From positions 1-64,000 of the forward strand of contig JASFYU010000116.1 in assembly GCA_045046905.1 (NCBI GenBank): a stretch of 64,000 nt of DNA, read 5' to 3'. Source of the DNA: JASFYU01 sp045046905. GTDB lineage: Bacteria; Bacteroidota; Bacteroidia; Flavobacteriales; Flavobacteriaceae. Positions 8,216 to 15,805 of the stretch are shown here, piece after piece (position 1 is the first letter of the stretch; every line of letters starts with the position of its first letter). Below the pieces are notes generated by a model. It saw only the letters and a program-made list of their open reading frames with translations, did no database searches and was not told the origin of the DNA. The position numbers and the translations under genes are program-made.

Positions 8216-8223
8216 TACCTTTG
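8216..8223 (+). promoter_or_regulatory. Candidate -7 promoter element for the QueD-like gene
   Basis: TACCTTTG matches the Bacteroidetes TAnnTTTG consensus and ends 22 bases before the ATG at 8246. No clear -33 TTG was seen. Confidence 0.55.
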
Positions 8224-8245
8224 CAGCACAAAGCGTTTTTATTTT

Positions 8246-8695
8246 ATGGGAAACATACGTATCACCAAACAATTTACTTTTGAGACCGGCCATGCCCTGT
8301 ATGGCTATGATGGCAAATGCCGAAACGTTCATGGACATAGCTACAAACTTTCAGTAACGGTCATTGGCTTTCCTAGTACCGATACCTCTGATGTGAAATT
8401 AGGAATGGTCATCGATTTTGGAGACCTAAAAAAAATCGTGGAAGAGGAGGTTGTAGATCCTTTTGACCATGCCACGGTATTCAATAAGAATACACCTCAT
8501 AAAGAATTAGCAAAAGAACTTACCGATAGAGGCCATAGCGTAATTTTAGCCGATTATCAGCCAACTAGTGAAAACATGGTTATTGATTTTGCCAAAAAGA
8601 TTAAGGCTCGATTGCCACATGGCATTCAACTTCACTCCTTAAAACTTCGTGAGACCGAAACCGCCTTTGCCGAATGGCATGCCAGTGACAATTAA
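8246..8695 (+). CDS. 6-carboxy-5,6,7,8-tetrahydropterin synthase / 6-pyruvoyl-tetrahydropterin synthase family (QueD-like)
   Basis: This 149-residue enzyme has the complete zinc site and catalytic residues of the family: His16 in FETGHALYG, Cys25 in KCRNVHGHSY, and His29 and His31 in the same motif. The C-terminal LRETETAFAEW contains the conserved glutamate that contacts the pterin. QueD makes carboxytetrahydropterin from dihydroneopterin triphosphate in queuosine (7-deazaguanine) synthesis; related enzymes make tetrahydrobiopterin precursors. No other queuosine genes are in the window, so the pathway is inferred from family only. It is followed within 11 bases by a Crp-family regulator. Confidence 0.9.
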   Translation: MGNIRITKQFTFETGHALYGYDGKCRNVHGHSYKLSVTVIGFPSTDTSDVKLGMVIDFGDLKKIVEEEVVDPFDHATVFNKNTPHKELAKELTDRGHSVILADYQPTSENMVIDFAKKIKARLPHGIQLHSLKLRETETAFAEWHASDN

Positions 8696-8706
8696 ATTTG
8701 AATTGA

Positions 8707-9273
8707 GTGGAGGAGTTAAAAAAATACATTTCTCAAATTGCCGTCCAAAGTGATGAGGATTGGGCATTTTTCTCTTCTGAACTCACCAAGGCCTACTTTC
8801 CAAAAAAAAGCATTCTCTTAAAAAAGGGACAAATAGAAAATCATATTTCTTTTGTAAAAAAAGGTTCGTTAAGACTCCATATTCCTGAAATGGATAAGGA
8901 TGCTACCTTTGGTTTTGTTTTTGAAAATGAATTTATTAGTGCATATGATTCCTTTTTAACGCAAACCCCCAGTTATTATCAAATTGAAACCTTAACAGAT
9001 ACTGTTCTTTGGCAAATCACAAGAATCCACCTTGAAGAGGTTTATCGAAAGACAACAAACGGAAACAGTGTGGGCAGAAAAATTGCTGAAAACCATTTTT
9101 TACTAAAATCAAAAAGAGAGTATTCACTTCTGAACTTAACTCCTGAACAGCGTTATTTAAATTTGTTTGCTGAAAGACCTAAGCTTATAAAACAAATACC
9201 ATTAAAGTACATCGCATCTTATATCGGAGTTACGCCACAGGCCCTGAGTAGAATCAGAAGTAGAATTTCTTAA
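8707..9273 (+). CDS. Crp/Fnr-family transcriptional regulator
   Basis: The 188-residue protein has an N-terminal cyclic-nucleotide-binding-like beta domain (about residues 20-110, with ILLKKGQIENHISFVKKGSLRL) and a C-terminal winged-helix part with the recognition helix in LKYIASYIGVTPQALSRIR. Fnr-type cysteines are absent. The start is GTG at 8707, because an in-frame TGA lies immediately upstream at 8704. Related flavobacterial proteins often sit beside small membrane proteins of the DoxX type, as here. It probably controls its neighbours, but the effector is unknown. Confidence 0.87.
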   Translation: MEELKKYISQIAVQSDEDWAFFSSELTKAYFPKKSILLKKGQIENHISFVKKGSLRLHIPEMDKDATFGFVFENEFISAYDSFLTQTPSYYQIETLTDTVLWQITRIHLEEVYRKTTNGNSVGRKIAENHFLLKSKREYSLLNLTPEQRYLNLFAERPKLIKQIPLKYIASYIGVTPQALSRIRSRIS

Positions 9274-9327
9274 CTCAGGTTCATTGTTTTAAAAGCCATC
9301 AATATAGACCTTTGTCAAAACTATATT

Positions 9328-9789
9328 ATGAAACCCTTTCTTGTCTTAATAATATCCTTTTTCAGTGCATTGCTTATACTTAAATTCATGAACGGAAAAT
9401 TTGAATATGCCACTTCCGGAAGAATTGCCATGGCCATAATGCTACTGTTTGCCAGTTTAGGACACTTTATATTTGTTAAGGGAATGTCTGTAATGGTTCC
9501 TGATTTTGTTCCTAAAAAAGAGCTTGTGGTTCTCGCTACGGGGGTTTTTGAAATTGTTTTGGGGCTTGGTCTTCTACTTCCTTTCCACAAACTAACGGGC
9601 TATGTCCTAATCACCTTTTTTATACTGATTATTCCTGCCAACATCAAGGCTTCTACGGAAAATATAAATTATCAAACAGGGGAATTCGACGGAAATGGAA
9701 TGACATATTTATGGTTCAGAGTGCCCTTACAACTGTTCTTCATTCTTTGGGTTTATGTATCTGCTCTAAAAAATGAAGCGGTGTTTTAA
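9328..9789 (+). CDS. DoxX-family membrane protein
   Basis: The 153-residue protein has four hydrophobic segments (about residues 1-20, 32-50, 68-85, 88-106) and a last one near the C-terminus. It has the DoxX-like pattern GRIAMAIMLLFASLGHFIF and VLATGVFEIVLGLGLLLPF. DoxX proteins are small inner-membrane proteins often linked to redox balance, but the biochemical role is uncertain. It follows the Crp-type gene in the same direction after 54 bases, so the regulator may control it. Confidence 0.8.
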   Translation: MKPFLVLIISFFSALLILKFMNGKFEYATSGRIAMAIMLLFASLGHFIFVKGMSVMVPDFVPKKELVVLATGVFEIVLGLGLLLPFHKLTGYVLITFFILIIPANIKASTENINYQTGEFDGNGMTYLWFRVPLQLFFILWVYVSALKNEAVF

Positions 9790-9813
9790 GATTTTACTAT
9801 CTTTATCACATCG

Positions 9814-10581
9814 ATGAAGAACATCACCCTTAACAGCGGAAAAAAAATCTACTTTGCCAGTGACAATCACTTAGGTGCCCCAACTAGGGAACAAAGCCTT
9901 CCTCGTGAAAAAAAATTCGTGGCATGGCTCGATGAGATCAAAGCTGATGCCGCAGCTATTTTTTTGCTCGGCGATCTTTTTGATTTTTGGATGGAATACA
10001 AGACCGTAGTGCCCAAGGGCTTTACCCGCACCTTAGGAAAGCTGGCCGAAATATCAGATGCTGGCATTCCTATCTACTATTTTGTAGGCAACCACGATCT
10101 TTGGATGAATGGCTATTTCGAAGAGGAACTCAATATACCTGTTTTTCATAAACCTCAGCAATTCACATGTAATGGCACCTCTTTCTTTATAGGCCACGGA
10201 GACGGCTTAGGCCCTGGAGATAAGGGCTACAAACGCATGAAAAAAGTATTTACCCATGGGGTTTCAAAATGGTTTTACAGATGGCTGCACCCCGATTGGG
10301 GAGTTCGCTTGGCCCAGTATCTTTCAGTCAAGAACAAGATGATATCAGGAGACGAAGACATCAAATTCCTTGGCGAGGACAAAGAATGGTTGGTTCAATA
10401 CGCCAAGCGAAAACTAGAAAAAAACCATTATGACTACTTTGTATTCGGACATCGACACCTACCCTTAGAAATCGATCTGAACGCTAAATCAAAATATGTC
10501 AATCTAGGAGATTGGATCTCCTATTATACCTACGCAGTTTTTGACGGAGAACAACTTTCATTGAAAAAACATGAAGGATAA
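9814..10581 (+). CDS. lpxH: UDP-2,3-diacylglucosamine hydrolase (LpxH), lipid A synthesis
   Basis: This 255-residue calcineurin-type metallophosphoesterase has the full motif set: ASDNHLG (Asp17, His19), LLGDLFDFW, FVGNHDLW, IGHGDGLG and FGHRHLP. The DLFDFW and GHGDG patterns are specific to LpxH. LpxH cleaves UDP-2,3-diacylglucosamine to lipid X plus UMP at the inner face of the membrane in lipid A synthesis. The length is normal. No other lpx gene is nearby. The start at ATG 9814 directly precedes the first strand. Confidence 0.93.
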   Translation: MKNITLNSGKKIYFASDNHLGAPTREQSLPREKKFVAWLDEIKADAAAIFLLGDLFDFWMEYKTVVPKGFTRTLGKLAEISDAGIPIYYFVGNHDLWMNGYFEEELNIPVFHKPQQFTCNGTSFFIGHGDGLGPGDKGYKRMKKVFTHGVSKWFYRWLHPDWGVRLAQYLSVKNKMISGDEDIKFLGEDKEWLVQYAKRKLEKNHYDYFVFGHRHLPLEIDLNAKSKYVNLGDWISYYTYAVFDGEQLSLKKHEG

Positions 10582-10965
10582 TCTGTTGTAACTATTCTAA
10601 ATCGAGGGTGATCTCTATTCTTTTAACCTGAGTTCAACCTACGATTTATCCCTTGCATATTCTATTCCTAAATTTCCTTTCTTTTCATCTTTTCTTAAGC
10701 TGAATTCAAGTAATAAATACAACTTTGAAATTCGAGCTAAGTTTCTTTGATAAGTAGTAATTTTGTCATGAAGTGGTTTACCCTTTTTGGATTGAATCGA
10801 GAATTAGTCATTTGATGTCTTTTTTGTGTTGCATAGCAGGGCTACAATCAAAATTGAGTAAAAAAAGGCAATTCTTTAGCCAATTGAAGACGTTTAAATA
10901 ACGCTATAAGACATAGAAGATTAAGCCAAAAAAACTAAACAATTGGAGAGATACCTTTAATATAA
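10582..10965. other. 384-base gap between lpxH and the arsC-like gene
   Basis: The gap has one copy of a dispersed motif at 10625-10647 (see the repeat entry) and a TAATTTTG promoter-like octamer near 10751. The rest is AT-rich with no ORF of interest, no clear terminator hairpin and no RNA gene that I can recognise. Confidence 0.6.
10625..10647 (+). repeat. Dispersed motif AACCTGAGTTCAACCTACGA, copy 1
   Basis: It is nearly identical to the sequences at 15086-15108 (plus) and 25854-25876 (minus), and similar to 57062-57081 (minus). All four lie between genes. Confidence 0.65.
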
Positions 10966-11319
10966 ATGAAAAAAATATACCATCTCAGCAGCTGTGATAG
11001 CTGTCAGCGCATACTCAAGGAGCTACAACCCTTGACCGGCTTTGAATTACAAGACATTAAAACAACAGCAATCACTGTTCAACAATTGGAGGAAATGCAC
11101 CAATTAGCAGAAAGTTACGAAGCTTTGTTCAGCAAGCGGGCACGTTTATATCGAGAAAAAGGCCTGCACGACCAAGCACTTAGCGAGAGCGACTATAAGA
11201 ACCTGATCTTGGAACACTATACGTTCTTGAAGCGTCCGGTAATTTTGGCCGAGGGTCAAATCTTTATCGGAAACAGTAAAAAAGTGGTCGCGGCGGCCAA
11301 AGAAACCATATCTTCTTGA
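10966..11319 (+). CDS. ArsC/Spx-fold thioredoxin-like protein
   Basis: The 117-residue protein has the ArsC/Spx-type thioredoxin fold with a CxxC active site (Cys10 and Cys13 in SSCDSCQR) and the C-terminal FLKRPVILAEGQIFIGNSK region, whose RP-containing motif is typical of the family. It could be a glutaredoxin-dependent arsenate reductase relative or an uncharacterised redox protein. No arsenic resistance genes (arsB, acr3, arsR) are nearby, so arsenate reduction is not claimed. Its stop overlaps the start of the next gene by four bases, indicating an operon with the EamA transporter. Confidence 0.82.
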   Translation: MKKIYHLSSCDSCQRILKELQPLTGFELQDIKTTAITVQQLEEMHQLAESYEALFSKRARLYREKGLHDQALSESDYKNLILEHYTFLKRPVILAEGQIFIGNSKKVVAAAKETISS

Positions 11320-12212
11320 ACAAACGAACCCTTGCCATATTCGCTGCAATAGCTGCCACCATAATTTACGGCATTAACCATACTATTGCAAAAGAGCTAA
11401 TGCCGCATTACGTACAGCCTTTTGGGTTTATCATGCTGCGCGTAATCGGCGCGGCCCTTTTATTCTGGATGATTTCATTTTTTGGCCCCAAAGAAAAAAT
11501 TGAAAAGCGAGATTACCTGCGCATATTGCTTTGTGCCCTTCTCGGAATGGGGTTCAATATGCTTGTTTTTTTTAAAGGACTTTCACTATCAACACCAATT
11601 AATAGTGCCGTATTGATAACCATTACGCCCATAATTGTTTTGATATTATCGGCAGTTCTAATCAAGGAAAAAATAGGGCTACGAAAAATATTGGGTATTG
11701 TCATTGGGCTTATTGGCGCCTTGGGTCTGGTTCTATTCAGTACCGAAATTCGACAAGATGCGCCTGACATTCCCTTGGGTAATCTCTTTATACTTATGAA
11801 TTCGATATTTTATGGTTCGTATCTGATTACGGCAAAAATATTGATATCGAAATACCATCCGTTTACGTTTATGAAATGGCTGTTCACCCTCGGAATCTTT
11901 ATTTGTCTTCCTTTCGGATATCAAGAACTGATCGAAATTTCTTGGGCAGAACTCCCCTATGAAGCCCTTTGGAAAATTGCTTTTGTGGTTGTAGGAACCA
12001 CCTTTTGTACCTACCTCTTCAATATTTTCGCCCTTACCCAATTAAAGGCCTCTACTTTGAGCGCCTTTGTTTATCTACAGCCCCTAATCGGAATTTTATA
12101 TGCACTGGTCACAGGTCAAGATAGCCTGACAACGATTAAGATTATAGCAGCCACCTTGGTGTTTCTAGGGGTATATTTGGCAAGTAAAAACCCCTTACCC
12201 AATCAGACTTAG
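11316..12212 (+). CDS. EamA/DMT-superfamily transporter
   Basis: This 298-residue inner-membrane protein has about ten hydrophobic segments forming two EamA repeats. Typical pieces are GINHTIAKELMPHYVQPFGF in the first repeat and the QPLIGILYALVTGQDSL end of the second. Members export metabolites or amino acids; the substrate is unknown. Translation starts at a TTG at 11316 overlapping the arsC-like stop by four bases, so the two are translationally coupled. Confidence 0.88.
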   Translation: MNKRTLAIFAAIAATIIYGINHTIAKELMPHYVQPFGFIMLRVIGAALLFWMISFFGPKEKIEKRDYLRILLCALLGMGFNMLVFFKGLSLSTPINSAVLITITPIIVLILSAVLIKEKIGLRKILGIVIGLIGALGLVLFSTEIRQDAPDIPLGNLFILMNSIFYGSYLITAKILISKYHPFTFMKWLFTLGIFICLPFGYQELIEISWAELPYEALWKIAFVVVGTTFCTYLFNIFALTQLKASTLSAFVYLQPLIGILYALVTGQDSLTTIKIIAATLVFLGVYLASKNPLPNQT

Positions 12213-12319
12213 CATTTAAGAATCGGAAGGAGGAAAGAAACTACCCTTTCATTCAGATAGCTGTCGAAACCAGACCATCTCAAGTGCTCCGAAAGAGAAA
12301 TAAACCCGCTGTATGGCTA

Positions 12320-12802
12320 TCACTCTGCGATTAAATTCGACGGGGTTTTTGCAAATTTTCTGGTGTCGGCCTTAGTTAGTATTCGAAAACCCGCAGGTTT
12401 TTTCACCGCTTCGAACGCAGCTATCAAATCATCGGGTAAACCGATAAGACTTCTCGTTTTTAAACTGATCCAAGCCCCCAGCATTTCACAGTGTGCTACG
12501 TTCACACCCTTACTATCATAAAAATTATGATGAAATTCAAAGAATTTTCCATCTTCGCTCAAGCCCATAACTTCCATAGAAACACGTATGGGTTTTCCTG
12601 GTAACACTTCTTTAAAATAATACATATGTTCATAAAAGACCACAGGGCCAATTTGGTTTTGGGCCATTATCTTTTGGTCGAAACCCATTTCTAACAGAAA
12701 AGCAATGCGCGTATGGCTCATAAAATTCAAATATGCCGAATTTGCCAAATGGCGATTGGCATCTAAATCACTCCAACGAATTTCGAATTCTTTCAAATAC
12801 AT
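12320..12802 (-). CDS. Acyl-CoA thioesterase, 4HBT hotdog fold
   Basis: The 160-residue protein starts with the 4-hydroxybenzoyl-CoA thioesterase pattern FEIRWSDLDANRHLANSAYL, with the catalytic aspartate in DLDANRH. Hotdog thioesterases of this size hydrolyse acyl-CoA or acyl-ACP. The central EHMYYFKEVLPGKPI strand supports the fold. Chain-length preference cannot be read. It is transcribed alone, divergent from the nitronate monooxygenase gene. Confidence 0.88.
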   Translation of the reverse strand: MYLKEFEIRWSDLDANRHLANSAYLNFMSHTRIAFLLEMGFDQKIMAQNQIGPVVFYEHMYYFKEVLPGKPIRVSMEVMGLSEDGKFFEFHHNFYDSKGVNVAHCEMLGAWISLKTRSLIGLPDDLIAAFEAVKKPAGFRILTKADTRKFAKTPSNLIAE

Positions 12803-12839
12803 ATATTTCTATTATTTTACTATGCACGCATAATAACGA

Positions 12840-12847
12840 CAAAAATA
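12840..12847 (-). promoter_or_regulatory. Candidate -7 promoter element for the thioesterase gene
   Basis: Read on the minus strand it is TATTTTTG (TAnnTTTG type), 38 bases upstream of the start. A TTG lies 23 bases further upstream, slightly long for the usual spacing. Confidence 0.5.
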
Positions 12848-12926
12848 CCATAGTTTTGGAATATAGAACGCAAGCCGTAAAAATTTAACTTTAATCCTTA
12901 TTTTTAAGAAATCAAATTATAGCACC

Positions 12927-13901
12927 ATGAGTAAAAAAGCATCCTTTATTAAAGATCTTTCTCTACCTGCCATCGCTGCCCCAATGTTTTTGATTTCTGG
13001 CCCCAAGTTGGTCATCGAATGCTGCAAAAATGGCATTGTAGGTACTTTCCCTGCCCTGAATCAGCGTAGCAGTGAGGGTTTTGAAGAGTGGCTGGTAGAA
13101 ATAAAGACAGCACTACAAAATTTTGAGGCGGAAACCGGAAAAAAAGCAGCTCCATATGGGGTAAATCTCATTGTTCATCCTACCAACCCCCGATTAGAAG
13201 CCGATATAAAACTGTGTATCAAACATCAAGTACCTATTATTATCACCTCTTTAGGCGCCGTATCAATGGTCGTAGATGCTATTCACAGTTACGGCGGCCT
13301 TGTTTTTCACGATATCGTAAAAAAACGTCATGCAGAAAAGGCCCAAGAGGCCGGAGTAGATGGCTTAATCCTCGTGGCGGCTGGCGCAGGGGGGCATGCA
13401 GGCGCTATAAATCCTATGACCCTAGTAGCCGAGATAAAAAAATTCTTTGACAAGACCATTATACTTTCGGGTTGTATAAGTACGGGGCGAGATATTGCAT
13501 CAGCCCTTCAAATGGGTGCTGACCTCGCTTATATGGGTACCCGTTTCATTAACACCAAAGAGAGTAAGGCTCCTGAGGAATATCGACAAATGATCATTGA
13601 AGCCGGATCTATTGATGTGGTCTATACAGCTGCCGTTTCAGGGGTACATGCCAACTTTCTGGGGGCCAGTTTAAAAGCCGCCGGATTTACAGAAGAAGAC
13701 CTTAAAAAGAATACCAAAATCGATTTCGGAAAAGAAATGGATACCGAAGCTAAAGCATGGAAAACCATTTGGTCTGCAGGTCAGGGTGTGGCGATAATTG
13801 ATAATACAGTCAGTGTTGCAGCACTTGTTAAGGGATTAAAAGAAGAATTTAGATCGGCTATTGAAGAGCAGCTTACCCTTTTAGAAAATTATCCTAAGTA
13901 A
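12927..13901 (+). CDS. NAD(P)H-dependent flavin oxidoreductase, nitronate monooxygenase family
   Basis: The 324-residue TIM-barrel flavoprotein has the family's FMN-binding glycine pattern LVAAGAGGHAGAI with the conserved histidine of GGHAG, and the C-terminal phosphate-binding region SGCISTGRDIASALQMGADLA. The family oxidises alkyl nitronates or acts as a general flavin reductase, and the name covers enzymes with different substrates. It starts near PAIAAPMFLISGP, the usual N-terminal strand. Length is normal. A repeat-rich gap follows. Confidence 0.9.
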   Translation: MSKKASFIKDLSLPAIAAPMFLISGPKLVIECCKNGIVGTFPALNQRSSEGFEEWLVEIKTALQNFEAETGKKAAPYGVNLIVHPTNPRLEADIKLCIKHQVPIIITSLGAVSMVVDAIHSYGGLVFHDIVKKRHAEKAQEAGVDGLILVAAGAGGHAGAINPMTLVAEIKKFFDKTIILSGCISTGRDIASALQMGADLAYMGTRFINTKESKAPEEYRQMIIEAGSIDVVYTAAVSGVHANFLGASLKAAGFTEEDLKKNTKIDFGKEMDTEAKAWKTIWSAGQGVAIIDNTVSVAALVKGLKEEFRSAIEEQLTLLENYPK

Positions 13902-13905
13902 CTAC

Positions 13906-14025
13906 CTCGAGCTAAGCCAGCCTGCTGGCGAGGCGGGCGAATGGTGCTAAAAGGAAAGATTATTAATCATTTCGATGCCCTCTCGAGTACTCGAGAGAGT
14001 AGTAAACCTACTGGTTGGGAATAAA
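13906..14025. repeat. Dispersed palindromic repeat, copy B
   Basis: The gap contains the 18-bp perfect palindrome CTCTCGAGTACTCGAGAG at 13980-13997 and a GTAAACCTACTGGTTGGGAA module near 14000-14022, equivalent to the CCCAC...GTGGG module of copy A. A GC-rich segment (CCAGCCTGCTGGCGAGG) precedes it. Confidence 0.7.
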
Positions 14026-14039
14026 AAGAGCACAGACGT

Positions 14040-15044
14040 ATGTACATAAAAAGAAATATCTCTTGGGCCCTCATCCTGAGATTTGCATGGAAAAATCTAA
14101 TCTTTTTTGCATTGTGGACAGCATTAATCTTTTCAGCGTATTATTTTTTAGATTGGAAACATATCGACATTCCGTTTCAGCCCTTAAGCATCATCGGTAT
14201 CGCTGTATCACTTTATATAGGTTTTAAAAATAGCCAGAGTTATGAACGCTTTTGGGAAGCACGAAAAATTTGGGGCGGGATCGTAAACTATTCTCGTATA
14301 TGGGCCAATAATGTACTTAGTTTTGTAGAGGATGGCCATGAGACCAAACGCATTCTGATATATCGCCAATTGGCCTGGGTAAATGCCCTCAGGGTTCAAT
14401 TAAGACAACCATCAAGTTTTAGTATCAAGGAAAACAGGGCCGTAGAAAGAATGTTCGATCGGCACGGAGAACGAAATCCCGTTTGTGCAGGCCTCGATTC
14501 TTTTATATCTCCTGAGGAAGATTCCGATTTGGAAAACAGAAAAAATGTAGCCACCCATTTGTTAAAAAACCAAGGGCAACACTTGAAACAACTCCTTAAA
14601 GATAAAAAGATTACGGAATTCGACAAGCAAATATTTCACAACAATCTTGAAGAATTATATAATTTGCAAGGAAGGTGCGAACGTATTAAAAATACCCCAT
14701 TTCCCAGACAGTATGCCTATTTTAGCACCGTATTTACCTGGATTTTTGTTCTACTACTTCCCTTTGGTCTGCTTTCAGTTTTTGAGTCCGAAATCAAAGA
14801 ACTGAGAACAATACAACAGCAAGAAATATTTCTCGGACTTATGATTCCTTTTTCTGTATTAATTTCGTGGATATTCACCACAATGGAAAAAATAGGTAGT
14901 AACAGTGAAGATCCTTTTGAAGGAAGAATGAATGATGTGCCCATGACCTCTTTATGCAGAGCTATTGAAATAGACCTGCGTGATATGCTTGACGAGGAAA
15001 ATTTGCCAAAAAAAGTAAAGCCACAGGATAATATTCTCTATTAA
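14040..15044 (+). CDS. Bestrophin-family (UPF0187) ion channel-like protein
   Basis: This 334-residue membrane protein carries the bestrophin signature FKNSQSYERFWEARKIWGGI after two N-terminal hydrophobic segments, and two further spans near residues 230-290. Bacterial bestrophins form pentameric channels; the prokaryotic members studied conduct cations, and the ion for this one is unknown. The late segment NSEDPFEGRMNDVPM matches the family's acidic C-terminal region. It begins at ATG 14040, 15 bases after repeat copy B. Confidence 0.93.
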   Translation: MYIKRNISWALILRFAWKNLIFFALWTALIFSAYYFLDWKHIDIPFQPLSIIGIAVSLYIGFKNSQSYERFWEARKIWGGIVNYSRIWANNVLSFVEDGHETKRILIYRQLAWVNALRVQLRQPSSFSIKENRAVERMFDRHGERNPVCAGLDSFISPEEDSDLENRKNVATHLLKNQGQHLKQLLKDKKITEFDKQIFHNNLEELYNLQGRCERIKNTPFPRQYAYFSTVFTWIFVLLLPFGLLSVFESEIKELRTIQQQEIFLGLMIPFSVLISWIFTTMEKIGSNSEDPFEGRMNDVPMTSLCRAIEIDLRDMLDEENLPKKVKPQDNILY

Positions 15045-15085
15045 TGCCTATTATTTCGTCTCATTATGACCCTCCTCTTACCTCT

Positions 15086-15108
15086 AACCTGAGCTCGACC
15101 TAAGATTT
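15086..15108 (+). repeat. Dispersed motif AACCTGAGCTCGACCTAAGA, copy 2
   Basis: It matches copy 1 (10625-10647) at most positions and the reverse complement at 25854-25876 almost exactly. Confidence 0.7.
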
Positions 15109-15243
15109 GTTTTCTCTGTTCAGCTAAATCTGGTCTGCCAATGATGGCCCTAAGTAATGACCAAATAAATAGTTCTGTAAAAGAATGGCTCAACTATCTA
15201 GCGACAAGTTCTAGCAACAATACTCTTTGGCTTTTTGGCAAAT

Positions 15244-15360
15244 AAAAAGGCGGAGCATTGCTCCGCCTTTTCCCCAAATCTTACCATGAACTTAACCTAC
15301 TTATGCTATGGTTCTCCAAAAGTAGAGCATTACAAAGCTGCTAAAAAACATCTTTGTTGA
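15244..15360 (+). repeat. Hairpin/short-ORF cassette, copy 1
   Basis: A 13-bp perfect stem (AAAAGGCGGAGCA with TGCTCCGCCTTTT, 15245-15271) is followed by a 40-base block at 15272-15311 that is identical in copy 2. Inside the block an ATG (15286) opens a 24-codon ORF, MNLTYLCYGSPKVEHYKAAK..., ending at TGA 15358-15360. On the minus strand the same arrangement reads as a short RNA ending in a terminator. Whether it encodes a peptide, an RNA or a regulatory site is unknown. Confidence 0.7.
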
Positions 15361-15629
15361 AATCCCAAATACTTGGTTAAAGTGTATTTTATTGCGCCTT
15401 AAAAATAGAATGGTTTTATATGAAGGTGTCGTTTTCATGGGTAGATACTGACATTGGCCAGGGCAGTTCGAACAGTGTGTTTGTCTTGCTTCCTGGTATT
15501 GCTACAAAGACTGTGGGTGGGGTGGCATTAGCCCGAGCATAACCTACTTGAAGGCAAGGCGGAAACAAAAGACATTAAAACAAACTGATGAGCACGAAGT
15601 ACGTATTGCTTATACGAGTGGGTGAAAAA

Positions 15630-15801
15630 TAAAAAAGGTGGAGAAGTCTCCACCTTTTTTGCCCCAAATCTTACCATGAACTTAACCTACTTATGCTATG
15701 GCGAACCGAAGGTAGCTGGACTGTGCTTTCTAGGAGTCATAAACCCGACGAAAAGCAATAATTATCGATTAAACGCATCAAATCATGCATTTAATCGATA
15801 A
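15630..15801 (+). repeat. Hairpin/short-ORF cassette, copy 2
   Basis: A 14-bp perfect stem (AAAAAAGGTGGAGA with its complement, 15631-15660) has a different sequence from the copy 1 stem but the same position and design. The 40-base block at 15662-15701 is identical to copy 1. Its ATG at 15676 opens a 41-codon ORF starting MNLTYLCYGEPKV and ending at 15801. After the identical block, GxPKV is kept with synonymous changes (GGT/GGC, CCA/CCG, AAA/AAG), which hints at coding. Confidence 0.7.
15762..15801. other. 17-bp imperfect inverted repeat just downstream of purF
   Basis: TTATCGATTAAACGCAT (15762-15778) pairs with ATGCATTTAATCGATAA (15785-15801) with one mismatch and a six-base loop. It lies four bases beyond the purF stop (minus strand) and could protect or end the purF transcript, though there is no T-run. 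Confidence 0.55.
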
Positions 15802-15805
15802 AATG

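Larger units (their letters stand above)
15045..15805. other. 761-base region of duplicated hairpins and short ORFs
   Basis: The gap between bestrophin and purF holds a dispersed motif (15086-15108), two copies of a hairpin-plus-40-base cassette (15244-15360 and 15630-15801), and a 40-codon ORF at 15420-15542 (MKVSFSWVDTDIGQG...). It also holds a long hairpin abutting purF. Gene density elsewhere is much higher, so this is an outlier. The ORF at 15420 lacks a clear ribosome-binding site and is not called as a gene. Confidence 0.75.

Noticed and set aside
15420..15542. 40-codon ORF between the two hairpin cassettes
   Set aside because: Weak ribosome-binding context, no repeat of the cassette pattern and no recognisable motif; it could be chance.
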